Of a stretch of DNA of 16,718 bases, positions 1-7,163 are shown in pieces. The notes beneath the pieces are model-generated. The model had not been told where the DNA came from. It saw only the letters and a program-made list of their open reading frames with translations, and searched no databases. A program made the position numbers and the translations under genes. Source of the DNA: Candidatus Altarchaeales archaeon ex4484_96 (GTDB taxonomy: Archaea; Altiarchaeota; Altiarchaeia; IMC4; QMZM01); the NCBI GenBank assembly GCA_002254405.1, contig NJDH01000012.1:1-16718 (forward strand), given 5' to 3'. Numbering within the stretch: position 1 is the stretch's first letter; every line of letters begins with the position of its first letter.

Positions 1-1
1 A

Positions 2-859
2 TCCTATACCCCGATTCTCTCTTAACTCCTTAAACAATCTCGAAGACAGGCCCTCTGAGAGAATGGATGAGAGAAGCTCAAGCGCGAAGTAATCACTGCT
101 TTGATAACCCGGCACCCGATATCCGAGGGATAGATACATCTGGTTGATGTCCCCCCGGCTTTCCTCTTTGAGCGTGTGCCTGTTTATCATGCTAACATCA
201 TCTCTCGGATATTGTTTACCGGGCGGAAGCGACCCGAAGGTTTCGTTTATCTTATCTTTAAGCTTTTTTTTGTCAAAACAACCGCATACCACGATTACCA
301 TATTGTTTGGTATGTAATACTTTTTCTTGAAGTCCTCAAGACATTTTTTTTCAACAGACTCCATAGCCTTAACCGTGCCCTGTATCTTGCGCTCAAGGGG
401 TGTGTTGTCGTAGAGGGTTGGGATAAAAAAATCCTGGAGAGCGTATTTTTCAGGGGAGTTCATGTAGTTTTTTATTTCAGATAAAATCACCTGCCTCTCA
501 AGCTCGAATTCATCGCTTCTGTAATCGTGATTCGTGGCCGCCTCATAGAGTATCTGTAATGCGTTTTCAAGCTCATTTTTCGGGGTTTTAGCGTAGAATG
601 CCGTGTAATTCCAGGTTGTGTAGGCGTTGACCACGGTACCGCTGTACTCCAGGTCCTGGATTATCTGCCTGCTTGTCCTATACCTGTTTGATTTAAAAAG
701 AAGGTGCTCGTTGAAGTGGCTTCCTCCGTTTAAGAGCTCATCCTCATCCATGGAACCCACCCTAACCCCAACCAACAATGCCGCTTTCTTGGTGTTAATC
801 CTTTCCTCTGTCAAAACCTTAAGTCCGTTATCGTATATCTTTTTGCTTATCTCATCCAT
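2..859 (-). CDS. M16-family zinc metallopeptidase (insulinase/processing-peptidase-like), 3' end outside window
   Basis: Translating the minus strand from the ATG at 859 gives 286 open codons running off the window edge. The inverted zinc motif HxxEH of M16 peptidases is at residues 48-52 (H48, E51 catalytic, H52). The third ligand, E128, is exactly 76 residues after H52, in a stretch reading ERQVILSEI, as in family members. The conserved GTVVNAYTT segment (74-82) and a GLSSRLFKELRENRG segment near the edge also fit. A full M16 unit is roughly 400-430 residues, so the C-terminal substrate-binding half is missing because of the window, not because of a mutation. It starts 3 nt after the stop of the MBL-fold gene, with GGTG at 866-869 as a ribosome binding site, so the two are co-transcribed and probably translationally coupled. 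No signal peptide is seen, so it is probably cytoplasmic. The substrate is unknown. Confidence 0.92.
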   Translation of the reverse strand, partial: MDEISKKIYDNGLKVLTEERINTKKAALLVGVRVGSMDEDELLNGGSHFNEHLLFKSNRYRTSRQIIQDLEYSGTVVNAYTTWNYTAFYAKTPKNELENALQILYEAATNHDYRSDEFELERQVILSEIKNYMNSPEKYALQDFFIPTLYDNTPLERKIQGTVKAMESVEKKCLEDFKKKYYIPNNMVIVVCGCFDKKKLKDKINETFGSLPPGKQYPRDDVSMINRHTLKEESRGDINQMYLSLGYRVPGYQSSDYFALELLSSILSEGLSSRLFKELRENRGIG

Positions 860-862
860 CTT

Positions 863-1639
863 TCACACCAGCTTAGACTGTTTTATCATTTGTTTAACAG
901 GATTATCTAAATCCAGGGTCAACCCGTCTTCTGCTGCTATGGTCTTAACGCCTGTTATTCTCTCAACACGCTTCGCCTCATCAACGGGATTGGCGTTCAG
1001 CATCTGCATCCCGAAATGCGTTAAAACCAGATAATCCGGCCTTGCTTTCTGGGCGATTATCACAGCCTTATCGACGTTCAAATGCGTTTTTATCTCCCGA
1101 TTTGAAGGGAATATACAGTTTAAAATCAGTATCATGCTGTTTTTATAGTACCTTATGAGTTTATCATCATAATCAGTATCCGAGCTGTATGTTACGGTCC
1201 CGCTTTCAGAAAAAAATTTGAAACCAACCGAGCTGGCGTGATTATATGAGGGTAAAGCCTGCACCCGCAGGTCTTTTATCATAAACTCCTGCCCCGCCCG
1301 GGGTACGATAACCTCAACCAGGTCTCTGTGGTATTCTGAGATATAAGATAAGGTGTTTTCTTCCACCACGAGAAAGCCTCTTTTCTTTACCGTGCCCTCG
1401 GTTAATGCCTCAATCAATACCTCCGCATCAGAGTAGTGGTCCAGGTGCCGATGAGATACGAAGACGGCATCCAGCTTATTGGGTTTTTTCTTGTACTGGA
1501 GCGCCCGAATCAAAGCCCCCGGCCCGGGGTCAACCAGTATCCTTGATTCAAGTTCAAGCCATATTCCGCCAGAGTATCGTCTCTGAGACAATACCACGTA
1601 TCTGCCTCCGCCCGTCCCAAGGAAGGTTATGGAAGCCAT
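863..1639 (-). CDS. MBL-fold metallo-hydrolase (RNase Z/PhnP-like group)
   Basis: This 258-residue protein has the metallo-beta-lactamase fold motifs in order. They are the N-terminal TFLGTGGGR (5-13), HRHLDH at 63-68 (HxHxDH zinc site), H134 in YNHASS, SSDTDY at 152-157 with the metal-bridging Asp, H186, and THFGM with H208. Members of this superfamily hydrolyse phosphodiesters or related ester bonds using two zinc ions. The exact substrate cannot be read from the sequence. I chose the ATG at 1639, which puts the core beta strand at the N-terminus. An upstream in-frame TTG at 1669 would add 10 residues but falls inside the likely TATA box. There is no signal peptide, so it is cytoplasmic. 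It is the first gene of an operon with the M16 peptidase. Confidence 0.88.
   Translation of the reverse strand: MASITFLGTGGGRYVVLSQRRYSGGIWLELESRILVDPGPGALIRALQYKKKPNKLDAVFVSHRHLDHYSDAEVLIEALTEGTVKKRGFLVVEENTLSYISEYHRDLVEVIVPRAGQEFMIKDLRVQALPSYNHASSVGFKFFSESGTVTYSSDTDYDDKLIRYYKNSMILILNCIFPSNREIKTHLNVDKAVIIAQKARPDYLVLTHFGMQMLNANPVDEAKRVERITGVKTIAAEDGLTLDLDNPVKQMIKQSKLV
866..869 (-). promoter_or_regulatory. Ribosome binding site of the M16 peptidase gene
   Basis: On the minus strand GGTG lies 7-10 nt before the ATG at 859 and overlaps the end of the preceding gene. It matches the archaeal anti-Shine-Dalgarno core and fixes the start codon. It also supports reinitiation after the upstream stop. 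Confidence 0.5.
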
Positions 1640-1646
1640 GATAAGA

Positions 1647-1654
1647 TTAATATT
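1647..1654 (+). promoter_or_regulatory. Candidate TATA box for the DUF3795 gene
   Basis: TTAATATT lies 26-33 nt before the ATG at 1680, and no ribosome binding site is present, consistent with a leaderless transcript. It forms an 8-bp inverted repeat with AATATTAA at 1669-1676. Confidence 0.45.
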
Positions 1655-1667
1655 AAATCCTGCAAAC

Positions 1668-1676
1668 AAATATTAA
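1668..1676 (-). promoter_or_regulatory. Candidate TATA box for the MBL-M16 operon
   Basis: On the minus strand TTAATATTT lies 29-37 nt before the ATG at 1639, suggesting a very short or absent leader. It overlaps the likely transcription start of the divergent DUF3795 gene. Its mirror copy at 1647-1654 serves the other direction. Confidence 0.45.
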
Positions 1677-1679
1677 CCT

Positions 1680-1919
1680 ATGGATACTGGGGTATGCGGT
1701 GTTTTATGTAAGCACTGCCCAAGATACCGGGTGGGTAAATGCACTGGATGCAACCCCAACCCATACTGCGGGATACCCGACTGCGCAAAGGAGAGGGGCG
1801 TCAAATATTGCTTTGAATGCGATTTGTTCCCATGCGACCGACACTATGGTGAATGCGATAATCTGGTAATCTACGACAGAAGATGGCTTGATTTCATAAA
1901 AAAAGAAACCAGAGAGTAA
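1680..1919 (+). CDS. DUF3795 small cysteine-rich protein
   Basis: This 79-residue protein has 11 cysteines (C6, C10, C13, C21, C24, C30, C35, C44, C47, C52, C59). They are arranged as CGxxCxxC near the start, then CxGC, then CxxC followed by PC. This pattern, with the YRVGKCTGC and CFECDLFPC segments, is typical of DUF3795 proteins, which are widespread in archaea and anaerobic bacteria and thought to bind metal. Their function is unknown. No signal peptide or membrane segment is seen. It is transcribed divergently from the MBL-M16 operon across only 40 bp. It is followed after 33 bp by the large surface-protein gene, which appears to have its own promoter. Confidence 0.85.
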   Translation: MDTGVCGVLCKHCPRYRVGKCTGCNPNPYCGIPDCAKERGVKYCFECDLFPCDRHYGECDNLVIYDRRWLDFIKKETRE

Positions 1920-1920
1920 A

Positions 1921-1928
1921 GAATATAT
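1921..1928 (+). promoter_or_regulatory. Candidate TATA box for the beta-helix surface protein
   Basis: GAATATAT lies 25-32 nt before the ATG at 1953, just after the DUF3795 stop. GAGG at 1931-1934 is too far from the ATG to act as a ribosome binding site, so a leaderless start is likely. Confidence 0.4.
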
Positions 1929-1952
1929 CTGAGGTTTAACTAATAATATCTT

Positions 1953-4900
1953 ATGTACCGTGGGGGGTTAATATTTTTTGTTTTGTTGTTTTTTCACGCT
2001 GCACCGGCCTGGGCTCAATGCGTTAACCTGAGCGATGATTCAACCTATGGTTCAAGTGTTACAAACCTAACGGGCGTTTATTACATAAACCACAATACCA
2101 CCCTCTGTCAACAGAATTATCTCTTTGACGGAACTGCAGGAGACGGGGTTTTGCGTTTCAACAGCTCGAACATATTCTTGGACTGTGCGAACTCACATAT
2201 CCGGGGCATTAATCTCAGCGGCAGCATAGGGGTTTTTTCCCCGCCGGGAAAAAACAGCAACACACTCGTAAACTGCTCGCTGAGCAACTACGATATTGGG
2301 GTATCCGTCAACAGCTCCAATAACATCATACGAAATAATACCCTAAACCATAATGAGAAATACGGCATTCTTTTAGGGGATAACACATATTATCATACGA
2401 TAGACGGCATAAGGGCATCATACAACAAGCAGTATGGCATCTACAGCCATTCCAGCAACTATAACATAATCCGTAACGTATCAGCCAGCAACAATAAATG
2501 GTATGGTTTATTCCTTTTCTATAGCTGCTTCAGCAACTATACAAACATCAGAGGATACAACAACACCATCGGGTTCATGCACCTGTTTTATAGCTGCAAT
2601 AACACTCTCACAAATGTCGACGCCCAAAACAACAACTACTCAATTTACTTCAACTACAACTCATCCGACAACCTATTCATTGACTCTAACCTGGCTAATT
2701 CAACCCAATCAGACGTCTACATCGATTCAAGCGTTTTTCCCTGGAACCATAAAATGACAAACACCTTCTTGAATGTCTCCTTCAGGGAGGATAACATAAC
2801 ATTTATCGACTGTGATGACGCATCTGACATATGCCACCTTTACGTTAAATGGTATGCGTTTATCCAGGTGAACTACAGCAATAGCACCCCGGTTGTGGGG
2901 GCTTTGGTTAAGGCTAAAAGCAATAAAAGCACGTTCGTGCATAATGCGTCAACGGATTATAGCGGTTTAGCCAGATTTAATCTCACCGGTTATCTAGCCT
3001 CAAGTGTTGCTTCCGGGACCGATATGGGAGACCGCACCTACTATAGCGATTATAAAATAAACGTATCCGATGGCGTCTATAATAGAACAACAATGGTTAA
3101 CCTATCCACGAACAAATGGGTGTATCTTATTTTAGGCAACTGCACTCAATACTGCTTTAACTGCTCTGATTGCTCAAACAAGATAAAAGACGCAAACGCA
3201 GGTGACTTAATCTGCCTGGGAGCCGATATCATAAATGAGTCACAGAGTTTTTGCATTAATCTAAGCATAAACAACATAAAATTCAGCTGCCAGGGACATC
3301 AGGTGGATGCGAACGCATCAGATATGCCATTATGCGGTATATTCATCTACCGGAACTTTACACAGGACACCAGCATCGAGGTCAGAGACTGCCGTTTATC
3401 TGACTGGCAAAACGGCGACATATACCTATGGAACGCCGATGATAATCTGATACAAAACATCAACCAGGAAGTGCATGATGGTCCGATAGACAACGGCTTC
3501 CACCTTAAGGCAGCCTCCCATAATGTCTTCGTCAACATATCGGTTGAGGATAACTCAAAGGGTGTTTTTCTCAGCGAAAACAGCTCATTTAATTCATTTT
3601 ATGAGCTGAAAGGCAGATACAATCACATAAGTGTATATTCTGCTAACTCAAACCTCAACAACATCACCAACTCCACCCTGCAAAAAAATGTTTTAGATGG
3701 CGTATACCTTGAGAACTCACACCAGAATACTATATCAAATGTTAGATCAGAGTACAATGGAAGATATGGTTTCTTCCTTAATCTGAGCGACTATAATGTA
3801 CTTTATGATATCAAAAGTTACTGGAATAACCTTTCTGGTTTGTTCCTCTGGGGGTCACAAAACAACAACATATCCAACATGTCCTCTAAAAACAACAACA
3901 ACTCCGGAGTATTTCTCTATAACTCCAGCTTCAACACACTGCGGGAATTAACCGCAGTCAAAAACAACCTATATGGTATGCTCCTTGAAGCGGACTCGGA
4001 TGATAACACAATAAAGGACTGCCGTATAATGGCCAACAACCTATCGGGTTTATATCTTAAGGTCACTGGCATACTTGACCCGGACCTAAACCACATATTC
4101 AACTGTTTCTTCAACAACACCCTCAACGCGTTATTGGATGATGGTATTGGCGCAATAAACCACTTCAACACCAGCATACTACCCGGACCCAATGCTGTTG
4201 GCAGACCAAACGTGAGCGGCAACTACTGGAGCACTCCATCTGGAGATGGGTTCTCCCAGATATGCAATAACACAGATAATAACTCGTTTTGTGATGAACC
4301 CTATAACCTGACCAACGGTTCGTCTGTGGCGGTGGACTGGATGCCGCTTACCCTGGTGTCCCCTAGCGTAGATCACCCGCCGGATGTTACGCTGGTTAAC
4401 CCACCAAACCATTACGTGAACGATTCATCTGACCCGGTTAATATATCATTCACTTGCTCGGCATCAGATGACATTTTACTTAGAAACCTGACCCTCTACA
4501 TCTGGAACTCATCCGGGAACCTTTATATGTGGGATAATGTAACTGTTGTGAGCTCGGCTAACAATATCAGCTGGAACATATCTCTTGTAAACGGCTTTTA
4601 TAGCTGGAACTGCCTTGCATACGATGGCTCATATCAAAGCGCTTGGGCGGCCAGCAACTATACTGTTACAATAAACTACTCGGAGTCTAATATTACACTC
4701 CCCAATATTACGGTAACAGCCTGCTGGTATAATATGTCCTCGGTCCTGCAGGGGGTTGGTGTCCAGGTATCTGAGAACATATCATTAGGGCTTAATCCAC
4801 TAAGCAACTGCTGGTTTGACGTAAACGGCTCAATATACAACTACACGAACAACAACTCAATTACCTACTGGTTTAATCTGGACACATCCTTTATGTACGG

Positions 4901-5885
4901 TAATTATACGCTAACATGCTATGCAAACGACAGCGGATACGGGCTTGATTCATTACTCGACCAGGAGCTTGAGGTAATAACCACCACAACCACGACAACA
5001 ACAACTTCCACTACCAAAACGACAGATGGCGGAGGCGGGGGTGGAGGTGGAGGTGGGGGCTCGGCTCCGCCGACCACCGATGAGGGCAGCTGTTTTGACG
5101 GCCTTTTTAACTGCCATGATGGCTCATGTGAGGAAGAAACAGACTGTGGCGGACCCTGTGCGCCGTGTGTGTCCTGTAGTGACGGCATCCAGAATCAGGG
5201 CGAGGAGGGTGTTGACTGCGGCGGACCCTGCAGGGAATGCACGGCGGAAGAGAAAAAGAAGGCCAGGGAAATCGAGGAAAGACAAGGGTCAGGGGGTTCA
5301 ACAGTCTATGGGATTATCTCGGAATCATGCTATGATGGGCTGCGAAACCAGGGCGAGGAGGGTGTGGACTGCGGGGGGCCATGTATGCCCTGTGCAGTAA
5401 ACCACACAATAACCTTCAATGCATCATTACCAGACAGCATTAATGCAGGTGATTTGTTTGTTCTGTACGTTAACGCGCGAGCCGGGGGTTCAGAGCTCAC
5501 CAATGTCAGTGCCAGATTAACATTACCGGATGATTTTGATGTGGTAAACGGGTCCACATACGCGAAGCGAATAGGGGTGAACAAAACGCATCTTTTCAGC
5601 TGGAGCATTAAATCCAACCGTTCATTGCCTGAAGGAAACTATACTGCTGTTGTTGAATTCAAATCCAATGAGATACAACAAAACCTAACTAGTTCCCTGA
5701 GGGTGAAGCACATAGATGAGGCCCCCCTGACCCGGGTGGTTAATGAGGTTCAAAGCACCGTGTACGGGTTTGTTGAGAGAGTCTATGAAACCGTTGTATC
5801 AGAGCCCTCGATGTGGATTTTATTGTCATTCTCTCTTCTGCTGATTATCTACGCCTACCACAGAATCAGAACCCGCAGAATCTAG
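1953..5885 (+). CDS. Large cell-surface protein with NosD-type parallel beta-helix, Thr/Gly stalk and Cys repeats
   Basis: This is a 1310-residue exported protein. A signal peptide (1-22, ending AWAQ) is followed by long runs of right-handed beta-helix repeats at about 50-290 and 420-750 (recurring N-x-I/L-x-N, YGI/SGLFL strings). A segment reading GNYWS...GDG...CDEPYNL (756-787) is typical of NosD/PGF-like archaeal surface proteins. One or two Ig-like domains follow (about 808-1008). Then come a Thr stalk (1010-1024), 11 glycines (1026-1036), three Cys modules (1047-1147), another beta domain (1150-1252) and a C-terminal TM helix (about 1287-1302) with a basic cytoplasmic tail. Asn-x-Ser/Thr sequons occur by the dozen, suggesting heavy N-glycosylation. 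The protein is likely anchored in the membrane and displayed outside the cell, for attachment or polysaccharide binding. No catalytic residues can be assigned. Its last 20 codons overlap the oppositely oriented gene downstream. Confidence 0.88.
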   Translation: MYRGGLIFFVLLFFHAAPAWAQCVNLSDDSTYGSSVTNLTGVYYINHNTTLCQQNYLFDGTAGDGVLRFNSSNIFLDCANSHIRGINLSGSIGVFSPPGKNSNTLVNCSLSNYDIGVSVNSSNNIIRNNTLNHNEKYGILLGDNTYYHTIDGIRASYNKQYGIYSHSSNYNIIRNVSASNNKWYGLFLFYSCFSNYTNIRGYNNTIGFMHLFYSCNNTLTNVDAQNNNYSIYFNYNSSDNLFIDSNLANSTQSDVYIDSSVFPWNHKMTNTFLNVSFREDNITFIDCDDASDICHLYVKWYAFIQVNYSNSTPVVGALVKAKSNKSTFVHNASTDYSGLARFNLTGYLASSVASGTDMGDRTYYSDYKINVSDGVYNRTTMVNLSTNKWVYLILGNCTQYCFNCSDCSNKIKDANAGDLICLGADIINESQSFCINLSINNIKFSCQGHQVDANASDMPLCGIFIYRNFTQDTSIEVRDCRLSDWQNGDIYLWNADDNLIQNINQEVHDGPIDNGFHLKAASHNVFVNISVEDNSKGVFLSENSSFNSFYELKGRYNHISVYSANSNLNNITNSTLQKNVLDGVYLENSHQNTISNVRSEYNGRYGFFLNLSDYNVLYDIKSYWNNLSGLFLWGSQNNNISNMSSKNNNNSGVFLYNSSFNTLRELTAVKNNLYGMLLEADSDDNTIKDCRIMANNLSGLYLKVTGILDPDLNHIFNCFFNNTLNALLDDGIGAINHFNTSILPGPNAVGRPNVSGNYWSTPSGDGFSQICNNTDNNSFCDEPYNLTNGSSVAVDWMPLTLVSPSVDHPPDVTLVNPPNHYVNDSSDPVNISFTCSASDDILLRNLTLYIWNSSGNLYMWDNVTVVSSANNISWNISLVNGFYSWNCLAYDGSYQSAWAASNYTVTINYSESNITLPNITVTACWYNMSSVLQGVGVQVSENISLGLNPLSNCWFDVNGSIYNYTNNNSITYWFNLDTSFMYGNYTLTCYANDSGYGLDSLLDQELEVITTTTTTTTTSTTKTTDGGGGGGGGGGGSAPPTTDEGSCFDGLFNCHDGSCEEETDCGGPCAPCVSCSDGIQNQGEEGVDCGGPCRECTAEEKKKAREIEERQGSGGSTVYGIISESCYDGLRNQGEEGVDCGGPCMPCAVNHTITFNASLPDSINAGDLFVLYVNARAGGSELTNVSARLTLPDDFDVVNGSTYAKRIGVNKTHLFSWSIKSNRSLPEGNYTAVVEFKSNEIQQNLTSSLRVKHIDEAPLTRVVNEVQSTVYGFVERVYETVVSEPSMWILLSFSLLLIIYAYHRIRTRRI
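5091..5393 (+). repeat. Three Cys-rich DGxxNxGExGxDCGGPCxxC modules within the surface-protein gene
   Basis: The modules are at 5091-5168, 5172-5240 and 5325-5393. Copies two and three are nearly identical in protein (Cys-x-Asp-Gly, then NQGEEGVDCGGPC, then x2-Cys) and share the DNA string cagggcgaggagggtgt. Copy one is diverged. A charged helix-like linker of about 28 residues separates copies two and three. This module recurs in surface proteins of many uncultivated archaea, and its six cysteines suggest disulfide pairing. Confidence 0.8.
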
Positions 5886-6572
5886 TTTCTCTTTTTCTTT
5901 TCTTATCTCAGATAAGCGGGCTTCTATCTCGATTAAATCCTTTTGTTTGTCTCTTACGATTTCGCGAAAGCTTTCATCGTCTATCTGTCTTTTATGGAAT
6001 TTCAGTTGAGCCATTTTTATCATAAGCTCTATTCTATCTCTTTTTTTCTCGAGGGTTGATACCTCATCAAGTTCCACGGTGGATTCAATCTTGTTTTTCA
6101 GCCTCTCTTTATCTGTTTCGAGGGCGGATATCTTACGGCGTCTGATGTATAACTCATCGAATAATATAACCCCGATGACCAAAACCGCTATAGCGACGAA
6201 TATCAGGAAATAGGGTTGTTCTATGATATCCATCTCGCTTATTGTTTCCATGGATACCATAAACTTGACCTCCTGGATTGCTCCGCTTGTAACGTACACG
6301 CTTTGCTTGGGGTTTTTTTCTCCCAATCGCACGTATATCTCATAGTTTTTATTTCCCGCAACCGTTGAGTTAAAAAAACCCTTATCGTTGGTGTAATCTG
6401 ATACTACCGGGTGCGCGGGGTCTTCTGAGGCGAATATCTCAACTAATACGTTATTCAGGGGGGCGCCTGTTTTCTCATCTAGCACATGACCGTAGATTAT
6501 TGCGTTCTCTTGTGCCGTGACCTGGGTCAGCAGCAGGAAGCCCAACAATAGCAGACAAAAAATTTTCCTCAT
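5826..6572 (-). CDS. Membrane protein: secreted beta domain, one TM helix, cytoplasmic coiled coil
   Basis: This is a 248-residue protein. The signal peptide spans 1-20 (ending QVTA). A carboxypeptidase-regulatory-like or transthyretin-type beta-sandwich follows at about 22-108, shown by the opening IYGHVLDEKTGAPLNNVLVEI and a later TNDKGFF turn. A TM helix at about 120-143 is followed by RRR, and a highly charged coiled coil runs from about 150 to 232. The segment LKFHKRQIDDESFREI (190-205) resembles the tail seen in many archaeal membrane proteins with short helical-hairpin ends. Topology is therefore outside beta domain, inside coiled coil. No enzymatic motif is present. It may sense or bind an external ligand or connect surface components to a cytoplasmic partner. 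It shares a single TATA box with the divergent GINS gene and overlaps the surface-protein gene tail-to-tail by 60 bp. Confidence 0.8.
   Translation of the reverse strand: MRKIFCLLLLGFLLLTQVTAQENAIIYGHVLDEKTGAPLNNVLVEIFASEDPAHPVVSDYTNDKGFFNSTVAGNKNYEIYVRLGEKNPKQSVYVTSGAIQEVKFMVSMETISEMDIIEQPYFLIFVAIAVLVIGVILFDELYIRRRKISALETDKERLKNKIESTVELDEVSTLEKKRDRIELMIKMAQLKFHKRQIDDESFREIVRDKQKDLIEIEARLSEIRKEKEKLDSAGSDSVVGVDNQQKRE
5886..5904 (+). terminator. T-rich tract after the surface-protein stop
   Basis: An almost pure T/C run follows directly after the TAG at 5883-5885 and could act as an intrinsic archaeal terminator. It lies inside the coding region of the opposite gene, where it encodes Lys/Glu-rich coiled coil, so it may exist only for that reason. 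Confidence 0.35.
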
Positions 6573-6600
6573 CTTATTATATTAAACTATTGATTGATGT

Positions 6601-6608
6601 TATTTATA
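6601..6608. promoter_or_regulatory. Shared bidirectional TATA box
   Basis: TATTTATA (reverse complement TATAAATA) lies exactly midway between the ATG of the minus-strand membrane protein (6572) and the ATG of GINS51 (6637), 29-36 nt from each. No other TATA-like box sits at the right distance for either gene. A second AT box at 6615-6623 is too close to the GINS start. Confidence 0.5.
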
Positions 6609-6636
6609 CATTCCTATATACTATAAGTCGGTTAAG

Positions 6637-7161
6637 ATGGTTTTAAACTACGCTCAGCTTCAAAGCATTTATCGCTCCGAGAAAAACACCCCCTCATTGG
6701 TTCATGTAGAAGGTGATTTTTACGGGGGGGTTTTGGCTCTAGTATCCCAGCTAGAAGGCGAGCATCGGGATTCTGTTGAGAGGATGTTTAAGGATATCAC
6801 TTTACGCCGTAGAAACAAGGTTTTGATGCAGGTTATGCGCTCCCTTGACACGGAGCCGTTGAATGCGCTTGCCTCCGAGAAGAAACTGTATTGGGCTCTG
6901 GTTGACGTGGTGAGGGAATACCATAATCTGCCCTCAGAAGAGAAGCCCGAAACCCAAAATATAAACAAACAAGATAAAGAAACCGTGGATAGGAAACCTA
7001 AGATGAAGGGTATGCTTTTTTTGAGGTTGAATAAAGCTCTGCCCTCGATTGCCGGGTCTGACGGGGAAAATTACGGCCCCTTCGATGAGAATCAGGAGGT
7101 TATTCTACCTGAGAAGACAGCGAGGGTTTTGATTGAGAGGGGTGTGGCAGAGGAAATATGA
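6637..7161 (+). CDS. gins51: GINS complex subunit, Gins51 (Sld5/Psf1) type
   Basis: This 174-residue protein has the order helical A-domain then small B-domain, which marks the Gins51 (Sld5/Psf1) family as opposed to Gins23. The A-domain (1-97) starts YAQLQSIYRSEKNTPSL and contains DFYGGV and RRRNKVL. A charged, variable linker follows (98-121). The B-domain (122-174) carries KALPSIAGSDGENYGPF and ends in VILPEKTARVLIERGVAEEI, which closely matches the family ending. GINS joins MCM and the Cdc45/RecJ-like nuclease in the archaeal replicative helicase complex and acts in the cytoplasm at forks. It has no ribosome binding site, so the transcript is probably leaderless. It converges on the TFB gene with only 2 bp between stop codons, so transcripts must overlap or end inside each other. 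Confidence 0.88.
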   Translation: MVLNYAQLQSIYRSEKNTPSLVHVEGDFYGGVLALVSQLEGEHRDSVERMFKDITLRRRNKVLMQVMRSLDTEPLNALASEKKLYWALVDVVREYHNLPSEEKPETQNINKQDKETVDRKPKMKGMLFLRLNKALPSIAGSDGENYGPFDENQEVILPEKTARVLIERGVAEEI

Positions 7162-7163
7162 TT

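Noticed and set aside
627..1034. Plus-strand frame across the M16/MBL junction
   Set aside because: It lies opposite two genes with clear catalytic motifs and has no promoter or recognisable product.
1640..1669. TTG at 1669 as start of the MBL-fold gene
   Set aside because: It would place the start within the likely TATA box and add residues before the first core strand. ATG 1639 fits the fold and the promoter distance better.
4919..5188. Antisense frame with poly-Pro and poly-Val over the Gly/Thr stalk
   Set aside because: It is an artefact of the repetitive codons of the sense gene, with no promoter or ribosome binding site.
1953..5885. Function as a NosD copper-maturation protein
   Set aside because: Only the beta-helix repeat type and the GNYWS-like segment are shared. 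No nos genes are nearby, and the Thr stalk, Cys modules and TM anchor point to a structural surface protein.
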